Source of the DNA: Pardosa pseudoannulata
Taxonomy: Eukaryota > Arthropoda > Arachnida > Araneae > Lycosidae
Direction of reading: 5' to 3'
NCBI GenBank assembly: GCA_032207245.1
Contig: CM063500.1
Span: 81,972,625-82,036,624, forward strand
Length of the DNA stretch: 64,000 bases
This document shows, one piece after another, positions 26,633 through 37,457 of the stretch. The notes under the pieces are model-generated. The model saw only the letters and a program-made list of their open reading frames with translations. It ran no database searches and was not told the DNA's origin. Position numbers and translations under genes: made by a program. Position 1 is the stretch's first letter, and the number at the start of each line of letters is the position of its first letter.

Positions 26633-27039
26633 TAGATAATTAAATAGGCAGGACACTTGTGCAGAATGGATGAAGATCGTGTAACAAAAAAAGATCTTCT
26701 TGGCCAGACCATTTGGCACCGGAAAAAAAAAGGAAGGGAGACCTAAACTTAGGTGGTTCGACTGTTTGGAATTAGACTTAAGACTTTTAAAAATTACTAA
26801 CTGGATGTCCATGGTCAGGGACAGAAGAGCTTGGAATTCGATTCTGAAGAAAGCAAGGGCCCATACTTGGCTGTCTGGCCATTTTAATTTAATAACTTGA
26901 TTGTTTGGTCTATTTTTATTTTAAAAAGTATAATTTCTGGTAAAACTCAATCAATTTTTTAACTTGGATTTTTTTCCGTTTTCCTATTGGTAACCAAGGA
27001 AAGGAAAATCAAGACCATGGAAACTTTATTATTTATTTT

Positions 27040-27330
27040 TCAATAATCAACAAAAAATTTAATCTTATACTATGTCTTATATATATTATCTTATAATCTT
27101 ATAACTATGTCTTATATATGTCTTATATGTCTTATAATCTTATATATATTATTTTCATGACCTGCGATAATATTTAGGTCGTCAATATAATAGATTATCC
27201 TTTTGTAAATTTTTCAGTTTAAAACGTTATGAATTTTTATCGTTAAGATTTTAACGACAAAAATACTGTTTTTATTATAAAATTATAAAATTATTATATT
27301 ATAACATTATAAAATTAAGTGTTAACACTA
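27040..27330. repeat. Short tandem duplications of a cttatata-type motif
   Basis: Irregular repeats of tatgtcttatatat and tcttataatcttata occupy 27055-27150, followed by attataaaat repeats near 27275-27315. They look like replication-slippage expansions within satellite A. Confidence 0.7.
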
Positions 27331-28132
27331 TAAAATTAAGTGTATAGTTTGATATTTTACTTTTTCATGACTGATTTCAATTCACTGCAAGAATAAAATA
27401 TTTTTAATATTAATTTAATAAATTTTTAAGGAAGAAAATGTGACAATTTCAGAATTTTGAAATTTTTATGATATTATTTATCTTTAGGTATGAGAACGTG
27501 ATTTGATATTATGTTAGTTAAGTTTATAAGTGATATATGTTGAAAATTATATTTCTGTAAATTCCCTACGTCTATGATTTTTACTAATCCATATTGTGAA
27601 CAAGGCAGCAAGAGTTGCGATGTGTTTTAATCTTTTGTGTAACTTATTGTTCATACTTAGATTCTATTTCAATGATTTCAATAATAGAAACACATATTCT
27701 GTTTCATTAAACATATATTTTAAATTTTTCCTAAATTCATTTCTAGTTCAATTCAATTCATAATTCATTTCTTTCATACATATTTTCCGCAGAAATAAAT
27801 AAAAGGCAATCCTAAAAATATTCCGACATGCAACTACGGTGTTTTATCACCAACAATATCTCTCGGAAAATAGGAAACCGGAGACAGTTATGTTTTCTGC
27901 AGAAGAAAGCTTAAGTTTGCAAAATTTCTTTGTCCTTGTATAACAACAAAGCACGTAACACACTGCATTTTAACTTCTGATAACTTAATCTTATATAAGT
28001 CACTTCGCACATCCTCTAACAGGTTATTGGAGACAAAAGGAAGGAGAGTAGTATGAAGCATTACATATTTCCAGATATATTCTTTTTTCGTTAGGATCTC
28101 ATAAAAGAAACGTTCTAGATTTAGGCATCGTT

Positions 28133-28830
28133 TCATCAAATGAAGACATCGTTTTATCTGCCAGTGAAAGCAGATTAGAAAACTTTCAATTTAGATTAGA
28201 TTTAAATAACTTGAAAAAGAATTAATTTAAAATTTCAAATGGAATTTAAATTGCATTATGATGCCTTTATTTTACTCTGTTATACACTAATTTAATAATA
28301 TAATAGTTTTGTATTAGTTACAAAAGATATGATTTCTTAAAAAGTCATTCATAGTTTTTAAGTTAGAAAACTTCTTTTCTTGTGTTTTTAGTATTATATA
28401 AGAACACGAAAGTTTCAACCATTAAATATGTATTATTTGTTTTATAATAATTATTATATTGAACAAGACAATGAGCATTGATACATCGTTTCATTAAATG
28501 TCAAGACATTGTTTTATCTGCCGGTGAAAGCAGGTTAGAAAACTTTCACCCGAGATGAAATTTAAACATCTTGAATAAGAATTAATTTAAAATTTCAAAA
28601 GAAATTTAAATAAAATTATGATTCCTTTATTTTACTGTTTCATATACTAATTTAATAATTTAATACTTATTTTGTTTTCGAGACAAAATATATAATTTCT
28701 AAAAACTCATTCAAATATTTTAAGTTAGAAAACTTCTTTTGTTTTTTAGTATTATCTAACAACATGAAAGTCTCAAACATTAAATATGTATTGTTTGTTT
28801 TATAATAATTATTATTATGGACAAGACAAT
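28133..28830 (+). repeat. Satellite A: local ~351-bp tandem duplication
   Basis: The block from cgttttatctgcc(a/g)gtgaaagcag through gaacaagacaatgagcatt occurs twice, starting near 28148 and 28508. The duplicated part spans the b/c portion of the monomer, including tttaataat and the gttttataataattatta segment. Confidence 0.85.
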
Positions 28831-30372
28831 GAGCATTATACTTTATATTTATAGCTTGCAATATTGTTTTACATGTCAGTTTAATCATATTATCACCTCT
28901 GAGCTTTTTAATTTCGAAAATGATAAAATATATAGTTAAATTTTAAACTTCAAATACTATACTTTGCTATTTAAATCTTAATATTACAAATAATTGTGGC
29001 TATATTAATACTTTGTGTTTTCATAGGTAATCGAATATATTACTAAACCTTTTTTATTATTACTAAACCCACAAGATTGCTACATACATTTAGACAAGAG
29101 ATTATACAAGAATTTTTTAGTTCAATGATAGAATAAAATTCTTAAAGTTAATAACACTGTATTAATGAAAATTTAATCATGTAAGAGAAAAAATAAATTA
29201 AACTTGATGATTTAAGAAACTTTAAAACTTTAATGTTATCTTTTACCTTTATGTATAAGAACAGCGCCCAATTTTATGTTTGCATTAGTTTATAAATTGA
29301 AAATATTGAAATAAAATAGTTTTTTAAATTTAGAAAGAGAAACTGTTTAGAACAAGGCAAAGAGAATTAAGATATATTTTATGTTTTTAACCGACTTTTT
29401 TTTATTAAAAATGCTGCTATACTGAGCATTGAATTATTCAAAACAATTTATTCCATTGATCATATATTTTATGTCTTCTATAAATTCATATCCTAGTGTA
29501 ACTCTGCAGAAATAAATATATAGAAGATAAATCTAATAGTGTATCTACATGCAGTTTTCATATTTTATCTCTAAAAATATCTTCAAGATAAAAGGAAAAA
29601 TGAGACATATTTTTTGCAGAGGAAAACTTAGTGAAATTTGTTGTCCTTGTAAAAAGCATACGTGACACGTTTTACTTCAATTCCTCGAAAATAAATAAAA
29701 TAGAGAAAAAATAAAATTTGATAATATAAAAAATTTTAAGATCTTAATGTTATCATTTATCTTTATTTATAAGAACAGGGCCAAATATTATGTTTTTATT
29801 ACTTTATAAATTGTAAATATTGAAATAAAATAGTTTTTAAATTTACAAAGAGAAAGACTTTTACTAATCACTGTTGAGAACAAGGCAACGAGAATTATGA
29901 TATATTTTATGTTTTTATCCGACTTTTTTATTAAAAATACTGCTTTACCGAGCATTCCATTAGTCAAAATAACTATTCTATTTCATTGATCATATAATTT
30001 ATGTCTCCTATAAATTTTTATCCTAATATAACTCTGCAGAAATAAATAAATAAAAGAGAATGCTAAAAATGTATCTGCATGCAATTTTAATATTTTATCG
30101 CTAGATTTATCTTCAAGAAAAGACGAAAAATGAGGCATATTTTTTGCAGAGGAAAACTTATTGAAATTTGTTTTCCTTGTAAAAAGCACACGTGACATGT
30201 TTTACTTCAATTCCTCAACAAAAAAAAATAAAATACAGAAAAAATAAAATTTATAATTTAAAACATTTTAAGATCTTAATGTTAATATTCATCTTTATTT
30301 ATAAGAACAAGGCAAAATATTATGTTTTTATTACTTTATAAATTGTAAATATTGAAATAAAATAGTTTTTAA

Positions 30373-31279
30373 CACTAGAATTACGGTGTCTTTGTATACC
30401 TAGAATTCAAACGGGTGTCATTTTGACCCCTTGATAAGATATATTTATCTAGGGAAGGTGGGAGTGAAAATAACGCAAATTATGACAATTACAGTTTGTT
30501 TTTAAAAATATACAGACTTTGCAGGTATGTAGAATCAATTAAATGATTTACTACGTTCTCTCCTAAACTTAGATCACTTTGTCTCATTTCATCTTTTACT
30601 AAATATGGAAATCCGTTTAGTAAGTATTTTGTCTTAACATCTACTTCTAGCCAAAGATTTATTCCGAATTTATCGAGCTTGTTAGGTATATACTGCAAAA
30701 AACGGCATCTTGTTTTTATAGGGAATAACTGTTCATCAAAAGTAATATTTTCATTTGGTTCGTAGCAAAGCTTACAGTTTTGTATAAAAGTATTATATCC
30801 ATACCTCGGATATTAGTGTAAATTTATCCCACTGCAAACGTGAAGACCTTTTTAGTTTATTATCAAAACGAAGAGATTTCATAACTTCCGGAAAACCTAT
30901 CTCTACTCATAGTTTCATGAAAAAACTTTGGTCCCCAAGTCTTGGACCACAAACTAAGAATTGGTAAGCCCTTGGCGGCTAATGCTCCCTTACGTACAAC
31001 AACGCTATGAATGCTTCCAGTTCTGCTAATAAAATGGTGAAAGAGTCATTATGAAGTTTACACTTTTCTTCAACTTCAGTATATAGCCTGCCGTATTTCT
31101 ATAATCATTCGTTAGGGCTAAAATGAAAATACGATTTTCTTGAAATTTTTACTATTTCGTAAATAACACTGATTAAGGAAAAGTCAAGAAAGGATTAAGA
31201 TATTTGCAAAAAAAATAGAAGATCTGTCAGAGATAAAACTTCACTAGGTGTCAAAATGACCCCTTCCTTAATTCTAGTG
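30373..31279 (-). mobile_element. piggyBac-type element inserted at TTAA in satellite A (907 bp)
   Basis: The ends are CACTAGAATTA at the left and TAATTCTAGTG at the right, each immediately outside bounded by TTAA (30369-30372 and 31280-31283). Joining the flanks restores agtttttaaatttacaaag exactly as in the neighbouring copy at 29832-29850, so the insertion is exact and the TTAA is the duplicated target. Inside each end lies a quasi-palindrome: gggtgtcattttgacccc at the left and ggtgtcaaaatgacccc at the right. A piggyBac transposase relic fills the minus strand. Confidence 0.95.
30489..31035 (-). pseudogene. piggyBac transposase relic (DDE_Tnp_1_7)
   Basis: Minus-strand segments in order are LEAFIALLYVRGALAAKGLP, WGPKFFHETMSRDRF, PEVMKSLRFDNKLKRSSRLQ after a frameshift, then NENITFDEQLFPIKTRCRF, QYIPNKLDKFGINLWLEVD, and GENVVNHLIDSTY. 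These match the piggyBac catalytic core. The Asp in ITFDEQLFP and the Asp in LEVDVKT correspond to the first two catalytic aspartates. The third aspartate region and the Cys-rich C-terminus are missing. Frameshifts and stops near 30800-30890 break the frame. The last 69 codons (30489-30698) remain open. It is a dead, C-terminally truncated copy. Confidence 0.92.
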
Positions 31280-31519
31280 TTAAATTTACACAAAGACTTT
31301 TACTAATCACTGTTGAGAAGAAGACAACGAGAATTATGATATATTTTATGTTTTTATCAAACTTTTTTTATTAAAAATGATATTATTCCGATTATTCCAT
31401 TAATCCAAACAAGTATTCTGTTCCATTGATCATATATTTTGTGTCTTCTATAAATTCATTTCCTAATATAACTCTGCAGAAATAAAGAAAAAAGGTTAAT
31501 GCTAAAAATGCATCTGCAT

Positions 31520-31557
31520 ACAATTTTCACATTTTATCGCTAAAATGTGAAAATTGT
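31520..31557. repeat. Perfect 17-bp inverted repeat created inside satellite A
   Basis: The arms acaattttcacatttta (31520-31536) and taaaatgtgaaaattgt (31541-31557) flank the 4-base loop tcgc. The equivalent monomer at 30080-30120 has only the left arm and continues tcgctagatttatcttc, so the right arm is a new templated inversion. Confidence 0.9.
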
Positions 31558-32524
31558 CCTCAAAAAAGCCGAAAAATTAAACGTATTTTTTGCAAAGGAA
31601 AACTTTGTGAAATTTGTTGTTCTTGTAAAAAACACACGTGATATATTGTATTTCGATTTTTAAAAAAATAAAATTTGATAATTTAAAAAAAATTAAGATT
31701 TCTGTGTATAGCACCATAGTCTAATATTATTTTTATATTAGTTTATAGATGGTAAATATTGAATAAAATATTTCTTAAAATTTACAAAGATAATGTCTTT
31801 GCTAATCACTATTGTGAATAAGACAAGAATTCGATTTCTTATATGTTTAATTTTCTTATCTGACTTGTTCGTCAAACATGATGCTAGTCCAAGCACTGGA
31901 ATAAACAAAACAAGTATTTTATTCCGTTTAACATTCATTTCAAATAAATAGATTTCTCAATGTAACTCCACAAAAATAGATTAAAGACAATCTTTAAAAT
32001 GTCTCTACATAAAATCATTACATTTTATTACTAATAATATCATTGGCAAAAGAGAAAGCAGGAGATACTTATATTTTCTGTAGAGGCTCAACAGAGTGAA
32101 ATTCGATGTGCTTGTAAGAAAAAAAAAGAGCATTCGTCAGATTGCATTTTAATCCTTCCTGAATACCGAATCTCATAAAAATTACCCTCTTTATTATTTA
32201 CGAGATAAAATAAAAGGTAAAATAGTGAAGCATTGCATGTATCGAGGTTCTTTCATTTTCCAAGAATTCATAAAAATAATGTTTCTGAAAATTTAAACAT
32301 GTTTTCATGAAATGACGGAACTGTTTTGTCTGCCGGTGAAATATAGACAGAAAAATTTCTGAATTCAAGCGACAAGAGATTTTAAACAAATTGAATAGAG
32401 ATTGTAGTAAAATTTGAATAGGAATAGTAGTCGAATTATTCTGAATTCATTTTTATTTTCTTATATGGTAATTTAATAATAATTTAAAAATAATTTTAAT
32501 AATTATTAATAATTTTCTTTATTT

Positions 32525-33630
32525 ACGTTACAAGAGTTATAATTTCTGATAAAGCGTATTTAAACCTTTAGACTTGAAAAATTCTTTCGTTTTCTTAACC
32601 TTAATCAACAAAAGGAGAGACCCAACCTCCACAAGAGTTAGGTTACAAGAGTTATAATTTCTGATAAAGCGTATTTAAACATTTAGACTTGAAAAACTCT
32701 TTCGTTTTCTTAACCATAATCAACAATAAGGTTTGGTTTAGTTTGGTTTGGTTGGAGTGCTACGGTCTACTTTTTGCAACACGAGGGCTAATGACACCGG
32801 GACCTACAGTTTAAAGCCGATTCCGAACGGCTACGAACGTCCATGCTACTGTGGGATTCAAACACACGAACTCCAGTACCGAGGGTCAGCACCCTAACCA
32901 ATCGGCCATCGTCAACAATAAGAGAGACCCAACCTTTACAAGAGTTATGTTACAAGAGTTATAATTTCTGATTAAACGTATTTAAACATTTAGACTTAAA
33001 AAACTCTTTCTTTAATTTTCATAACCTTAATCAACAAAAGGAGAGACCCAAACTTCACAACAGTTACGTTACAAGAGTTATAATCTCTGATAAAACGTAT
33101 TTAAACATTTAGACTTGAAAAACTCGTTCGTTTTCTTAACCTTAATCAACAAAAGGAGAGACCCAACCTTTACAAGAGTTACGTTACAAGAGTTATAATT
33201 TCTAATAAAACGTATTTAAACATTTAGACTTGAAAAACTCTTTCTCTCATTTTCTTAACCTATATTAACAAAAGGAGAGATCCAAACTTCACAACAGTTA
33301 CGTTACAAGAGTTATAATCTCTGATAAAACGTATTTAAACATTTAGGCTTGAAACTATTTCTCCCGTTTTCTTAAAATTAATCAACAAAAGGAGAGACCC
33401 AACCTTTACAAGAGTTACGCTACAATAGTTATAATTTCTGATAAAGCGTATTTAAACATTTAGACTTAAGAAACTCTTTCTCTCATTTTCTTAACCTATA
33501 TCAACAAAAGGAGAGACCCAAACTTTATAAGAGTTATAATTTCTTATAAAAACGTATTTAAACATTTAGACTTGAAAAACTGTTTCTCTCGTTTTCTTGA
33601 CCCTAATCAACAAAAGGAGAGACCCAACCA
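32525..33630 (+). repeat. ~117-bp minisatellite grown from one segment of satellite A (about 8 copies)
   Basis: The unit acaagagttataatttctga...tttaaacatttagacttgaaaaactctttc...caacaaaaggagagaccca repeats from near 32530, 32645, 32951, 33070, 33185, 33304, 33421 and 33525. Spacing is 107-119 bp once the SINE is removed. The unit corresponds to the single-copy monomer segment near 3080-3175 (ttgtaatttctcataaaatc through accaacaaatagaaagtccc). This shows secondary amplification of part of a larger satellite unit. Confidence 0.92.
32731..32911 (-). mobile_element. tRNA-derived SINE, full length, minus strand
   Basis: On the minus strand it starts gatggccgattggttagggt, has the B-box-like tgtttgaatcccac, then cgtagccgttcggaatcgg, and ends in ccaaactaaaccaaac. 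The target duplication tcaacaataag is present on both sides (32720-32730 and 32912-32922), inside the ~117-bp minisatellite. Removing SINE and one duplication restores the normal minisatellite spacing, so it inserted after that array had expanded. Confidence 0.93.
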
Positions 33631-34520
33631 TGGAAATGTTATTCTTCGTTTTATACTAATTACTATTACGAACAAGGCAATCAATTTTATATTTTTGAAA
33701 AAAAAATTTATCTCCGATAATACTTTGAACGTCATATTAATCGCATTACTACTCTTTCAACTTTCCACTATAAAAAATTATGAACTATAAATGTTGAGCT
33801 TTTAAAAACAAGGTTATTCTTTTGTTATTTAAAGCTTAATATTACAAAGGCCAGGGGATATATCTATACTTTGAGTTTTTATGAGTAACTGAATGAAAAT
33901 GTTCCAGAATTTTTTTTCATCCACAAGATTAAGTAACATAGTCTGGCTAAAGATAAACTGCTTTGTATCACTTAAGCTTTTTCCATGCATTAACACAATT
34001 TTTAAGTTCACTGCAAAACTAAAATCTTTAAGATTTTTAATAGTGTTAATAAAATTTTTAATCCACTGAAGAAAGAGACAGAAATAAAATTTGAATATTA
34101 AGGAATATTAAGATCTTTAATGACTGAGTTATTTCTGCCAATTATATATCAATGTATATCTTGAATTTAAGTCGTTATGGAATCCACAGAATAAAACAAT
34201 TATGGAATTTAAACATCTTTGAATACTACAGAATGTCAAGTTAGTGGTCAGCTATCCTTTTGAATATTAGGCGATGTCATTTATGAAAAATGATGTACTT
34301 CCTGAATAAAGATTTATTTGGTATAACATATAAAATCAGTACTACAAAATGGAGTTTTACAATATAGAAAACAACTTGTTTATTATTTGTTTATATATCT
34401 GCCTATATGAGCAAATTCTAATTAAAAAATCGATGTGCGTTGCTCGAAAAATCATAAAGTGAACTAAAAGGAAAATTTATAAATATTAGACGTTATATGA
34501 AAATTTTTCTAAATTGTTCT

Positions 34521-35259
34521 GGAGATGGACGATATCAGAAATTTGATATCGCGATATATCCCCAAACTGATATTGATATCATTAAGCTATCACGATAATA
34601 CTTTAAAATAGTAGTGTATATTACTATTTTTAATATTACTATTTCAGATATTACTATATGTGATTAGCCTTAGCTTTCATTCATTCCAAACCTTTCTTTT
34701 TTTTCTTGGTTATTAAAATTTTTGGAAATACAATTTGATCCTAAAAATTAGAATTTCTAAAAGGTAAAAACATTTTAAGAGTTTTTACCTTTTAAAATTT
34801 CAATTTAAGAGGTTTTTTTCTTTCAAACTTGAAAGAAAAAAAATATATACATATTGTACAGAAATAAATTATTCAGATATTAAACATATGCAGAAAAAAA
34901 CAATCGAGTCCTTCTGCGAACAGTGGTATTTCCGGTCTTGACCCGAGTACTTTGTTATCAGAATATTATTTTGATATATTACAAGACCTGTATTAAGACG
35001 TTTATCTTCAAATATTCTGGCTTGTGTTTGTCTCAAATACGTGCGCAAAAAACATAAAGCGAATGCAATAACGTAAAGTGATATCGCTTTATATTAAAAT
35101 ATGAGGAATGTTATGATATCTTTTCATCCACGATATAGCGCGCGGAGGAAAAATAGCATCACTAACGGGTGATATATCAGCAAAGCAGAATTTTAATATT
35201 GTTATCACGATACTTAAAGTATATCAATATTTGACAATATATTGATAAACAATCCAGAC
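34521..35259. mobile_element. MITE-like element with imperfect inverted ends, 739 bp
   Basis: Satellite A is interrupted between ctaaattgttct (34509-34520) and ctagattgttct (35260-35271), an 11/12 match that looks like a target duplication. The interior is rich in gatatc and atatcg motifs. The left part (tgatattgatatcattaag near 34580) is mirrored in the right part on the opposite strand (aatattgatatactttaag). The ends can be read as TCTGGA...TCCAGA, in which case the duplication is 8-9 bp and a hAT or Mutator-type origin is possible. No coding similarity was seen. Confidence 0.65.
34759..34842. repeat. Two adjacent hairpins inside the 34.5-kb element
   Basis: The first is aaaaggtaaaaac (34759-34771) against gtttttacctttt (34781-34793) with a 9-base loop. 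The second is tttttttctttcaa (34813-34826) against its exact complement (34829-34842) with a 2-base loop. Confidence 0.85.
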
Positions 35260-36149
35260 CTAGATTGTTCTTAAGTTGCCTTTATCTTACAAAAAGAAAA
35301 ACCTCTCTTAAAAAAGTCTTAAAAAATTCTACAAGTTCTATTTTAGTGGTATCAAAAATGAGACATTATGTATTAAAGCGTTAATATCTTTATGTTATCA
35401 TTTATGTCTGAGAACATCGCTCAATGTTGCGTTGATATTAATTTATAAGTGATTAATATTGGAAAAAGTATTTCTTTAAATACATAAAATGAATAATTTT
35501 TGTTTATCATTATTCTGAGGAAGACATTGAGAGTTGTGATATGTTTTAAGTTAAATATATAATATCAAAGAAGATGCTGTTTCAATCATTCCAATAATCA
35601 AAACACTTAGTCTGCCCCATTGAACATACAATTTATATTTCAGAAATTGTCAGAAACGAATAAAAGATAATCCCAAGAACATTCTACATGTATTCGTGTT
35701 ATATTATCGCTAACAATATCGCTAACAATATTGTTAACAATATCTTTCACAAAAGGAAAAACCCTAGACAGTTATATTTTCTACAGAAGGTAAACGAAGT
35801 TAGCAAAATTCGCTGTCTTTAAAGAAAATGCACGGCGTAACATTGCATTTTGACTTTTCCAGAATATTGAATCTTATAAAATACTCTGCGTACATCCTCT
35901 TCACAGGTTCCTTGAGATAAAAGGAACTGGATGATAGTGAAGCATTCGAAATATATTCTTTTTCCACGAAAAACTCATAAAAGAAATGTTCCAGCAGATT
36001 TAGGCATCATTTCATCAAAAAAAAAAAAGGAATTTTTTGTCCACCGTTGAAAGAAGGTTGGAAAACTTTCAGAACGCATGCGAGATAAGTTTTAAAACAA
36101 CTTTAATCGCGATTGTTCTAAAATTTCAAAAGGAATGTTATTCAAATTA

Positions 36150-37051
36150 CTAGCATATAGCCCGTCGTATGACGGGAACAGTAAAATTTTAAATTTTCTA
36201 GAATTGTAAAGTTCGCTATAAGGCAGATAATAAAAAAATGGTTTGTGTTTTGGATGAGAATTATCTAGTACAAGCTGAATAATTTGTTTATCTTTACTGA
36301 CCGCATGCTAACTTTAATTTATCTTGTCATATTGCGTGATAGGATGAACAGCAGAGGCTTTAATATTGGCAAAGATTATTTGAGAGTATATATGAATGAT
36401 GTCCAAAATCTAGCGACTCGATTGCAAACCATGTGGTTATGTATAAAACAAAACACACGAACGAACAAACGTATTAATTTACAAAGATATGTAACTAAAT
36501 GCTAGGTATTTATTACTTCGTGAACTATACTCATAGGCTTTTATAAAAAGAATTTGCCGTTAATACCGGTGATAAAATTTTCATTGCAACAAAAAATAAA
36601 TTTAAAATGATTAAATTTAAAATTAGCCTAATCTATTATGTAATACAAATATAAAAGTATTTACTCAATATCCAAGTTCAGTAATAAACCGTATGAAAAT
36701 AAAGAGACGATATTTAAACAATTTAAAATAAGAAAGGATTAAAGGAGATGTTCAAAGGAATGAAGGCATAATGTTAGAATATAATGTAACTTTTACCTAT
36801 TTATTATGTGATAAATTGATAAATTTAATGTTCTGCTCTTCACCAGCGACAACAGAGATTGAAATAGTTGAATTAAACAATCGAAAAGTGGGAAAGGGGA
36901 GGATTTCGAACGTTTTCGGACTCACTTTGAATTTTGCTAACCCTAACTCATCAAAACTATAATATGGATGCCTGTATCCATTCCAGGTACAACCGCTTCA
37001 TAAATTCGCGGACAGATGGACAGACAGCTTAGGCTATTATTACAAAGGGGG
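36150..37051 (-). mobile_element. Non-autonomous Helitron, copy 2 (~902 bp)
   Basis: On the minus strand the 3' end is the hairpin CCCGTC-atac-GACGGG followed by CTATATGCTAG, with T outside. The 5' end is degraded to ccccctttgtaataatagcc. Internally it matches copy 1 collinearly, for example aattatctagtacaagctg against aattatctggtacgcgctg. It occupies the same point of the satellite monomer (aatta/tgat). The 73-codon frame at 36284-36505 has no recognisable domain and is interrupted in copy 1. Confidence 0.87.
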
Positions 37052-37457
37052 TGATACTTCATTTGTTGATTTAATTAGTAATTTAATAGCTTGATTCTTT
37101 TATGTACTCTAGTCTTCAGGAATTATAATTTCCAATTACACTTATTTCAAATTTTTAGCTTTGGAAATTCTCTCTCTCGTTTTCCGAGCATTCGGAACGA
37201 AATGAAAACTTACTGCTTTATTCCCAACATTCTAGAACGACTAGAATATTGGAATCAATTTGAAGAATTCAACAAGAAAGGATTTTATTTCTTTTAACAT
37301 AATTTTTAATCTCTTGCGGTAATGTTTTGGATATTATTTCAATTGCATTCCCAATCTTTCAGGAACGATGGCCGAATCGTTAAGCCGCCCACCTTTGGTC
37401 CTAAAGTTCGAATTCCACTAGATATAGGTGTTCGCAGCTGTTTGGAATCTGCTTTAA

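Larger units (their letters stand above)
24890..26905 (+). pseudogene. LINE (non-LTR retrotransposon) reverse-transcriptase C-terminus, split by two insertions
   Basis: The exon-like pieces are 24890-25137 and 26633-26905. The first encodes residues resembling the end of a LINE reverse transcriptase: KIQIYKSLIGPVLTYSTETW, then FERKILIRFFGG. The second resumes with GHLCRMDEDR, then GRPKLRWFDC and RDRRAWNSILKKARAH, the usual order in RTE- or L2-like elements. A frameshift lies in the lysine-rich linker near 26735. The catalytic YADD part is absent, so this is a 5'-truncated dead copy. It lies within satellite A, which resumes near 26890. The two DNA transposons at 25138 and 25723 entered it later. 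The family assignment is from memory of the motif pattern. Confidence 0.85.
29215..32000 (+). repeat. Satellite A: ~515-bp short-form tandem copies
   Basis: The landmark ttataaattg occurs at 29289, 29804 and 30336. A related copy lies near 31742 (gtttatagatggtaaatatt). Spacings are 515, 532 and, after subtracting the piggyBac insertion, about 495 bp. Each unit runs from gatcttaatgttatc to an acacgtgacatgtttta-like end. Confidence 0.82.

Noticed and set aside
32525..33630. CRISPR array (regular ~117-bp units)
   Set aside because: There is no short identical repeat separated by unique spacers. It is a simple minisatellite in eukaryotic DNA.
36284..36505. Helitron-encoded protein in copy 2
   Set aside because: It has no Rep or helicase motif, and the equivalent frame in copy 1 has stops.
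2440..37361. Numerous 60-100 codon frames as small genes
   Set aside because: They fall in satellite A, are interrupted in sister monomers and show no domain.
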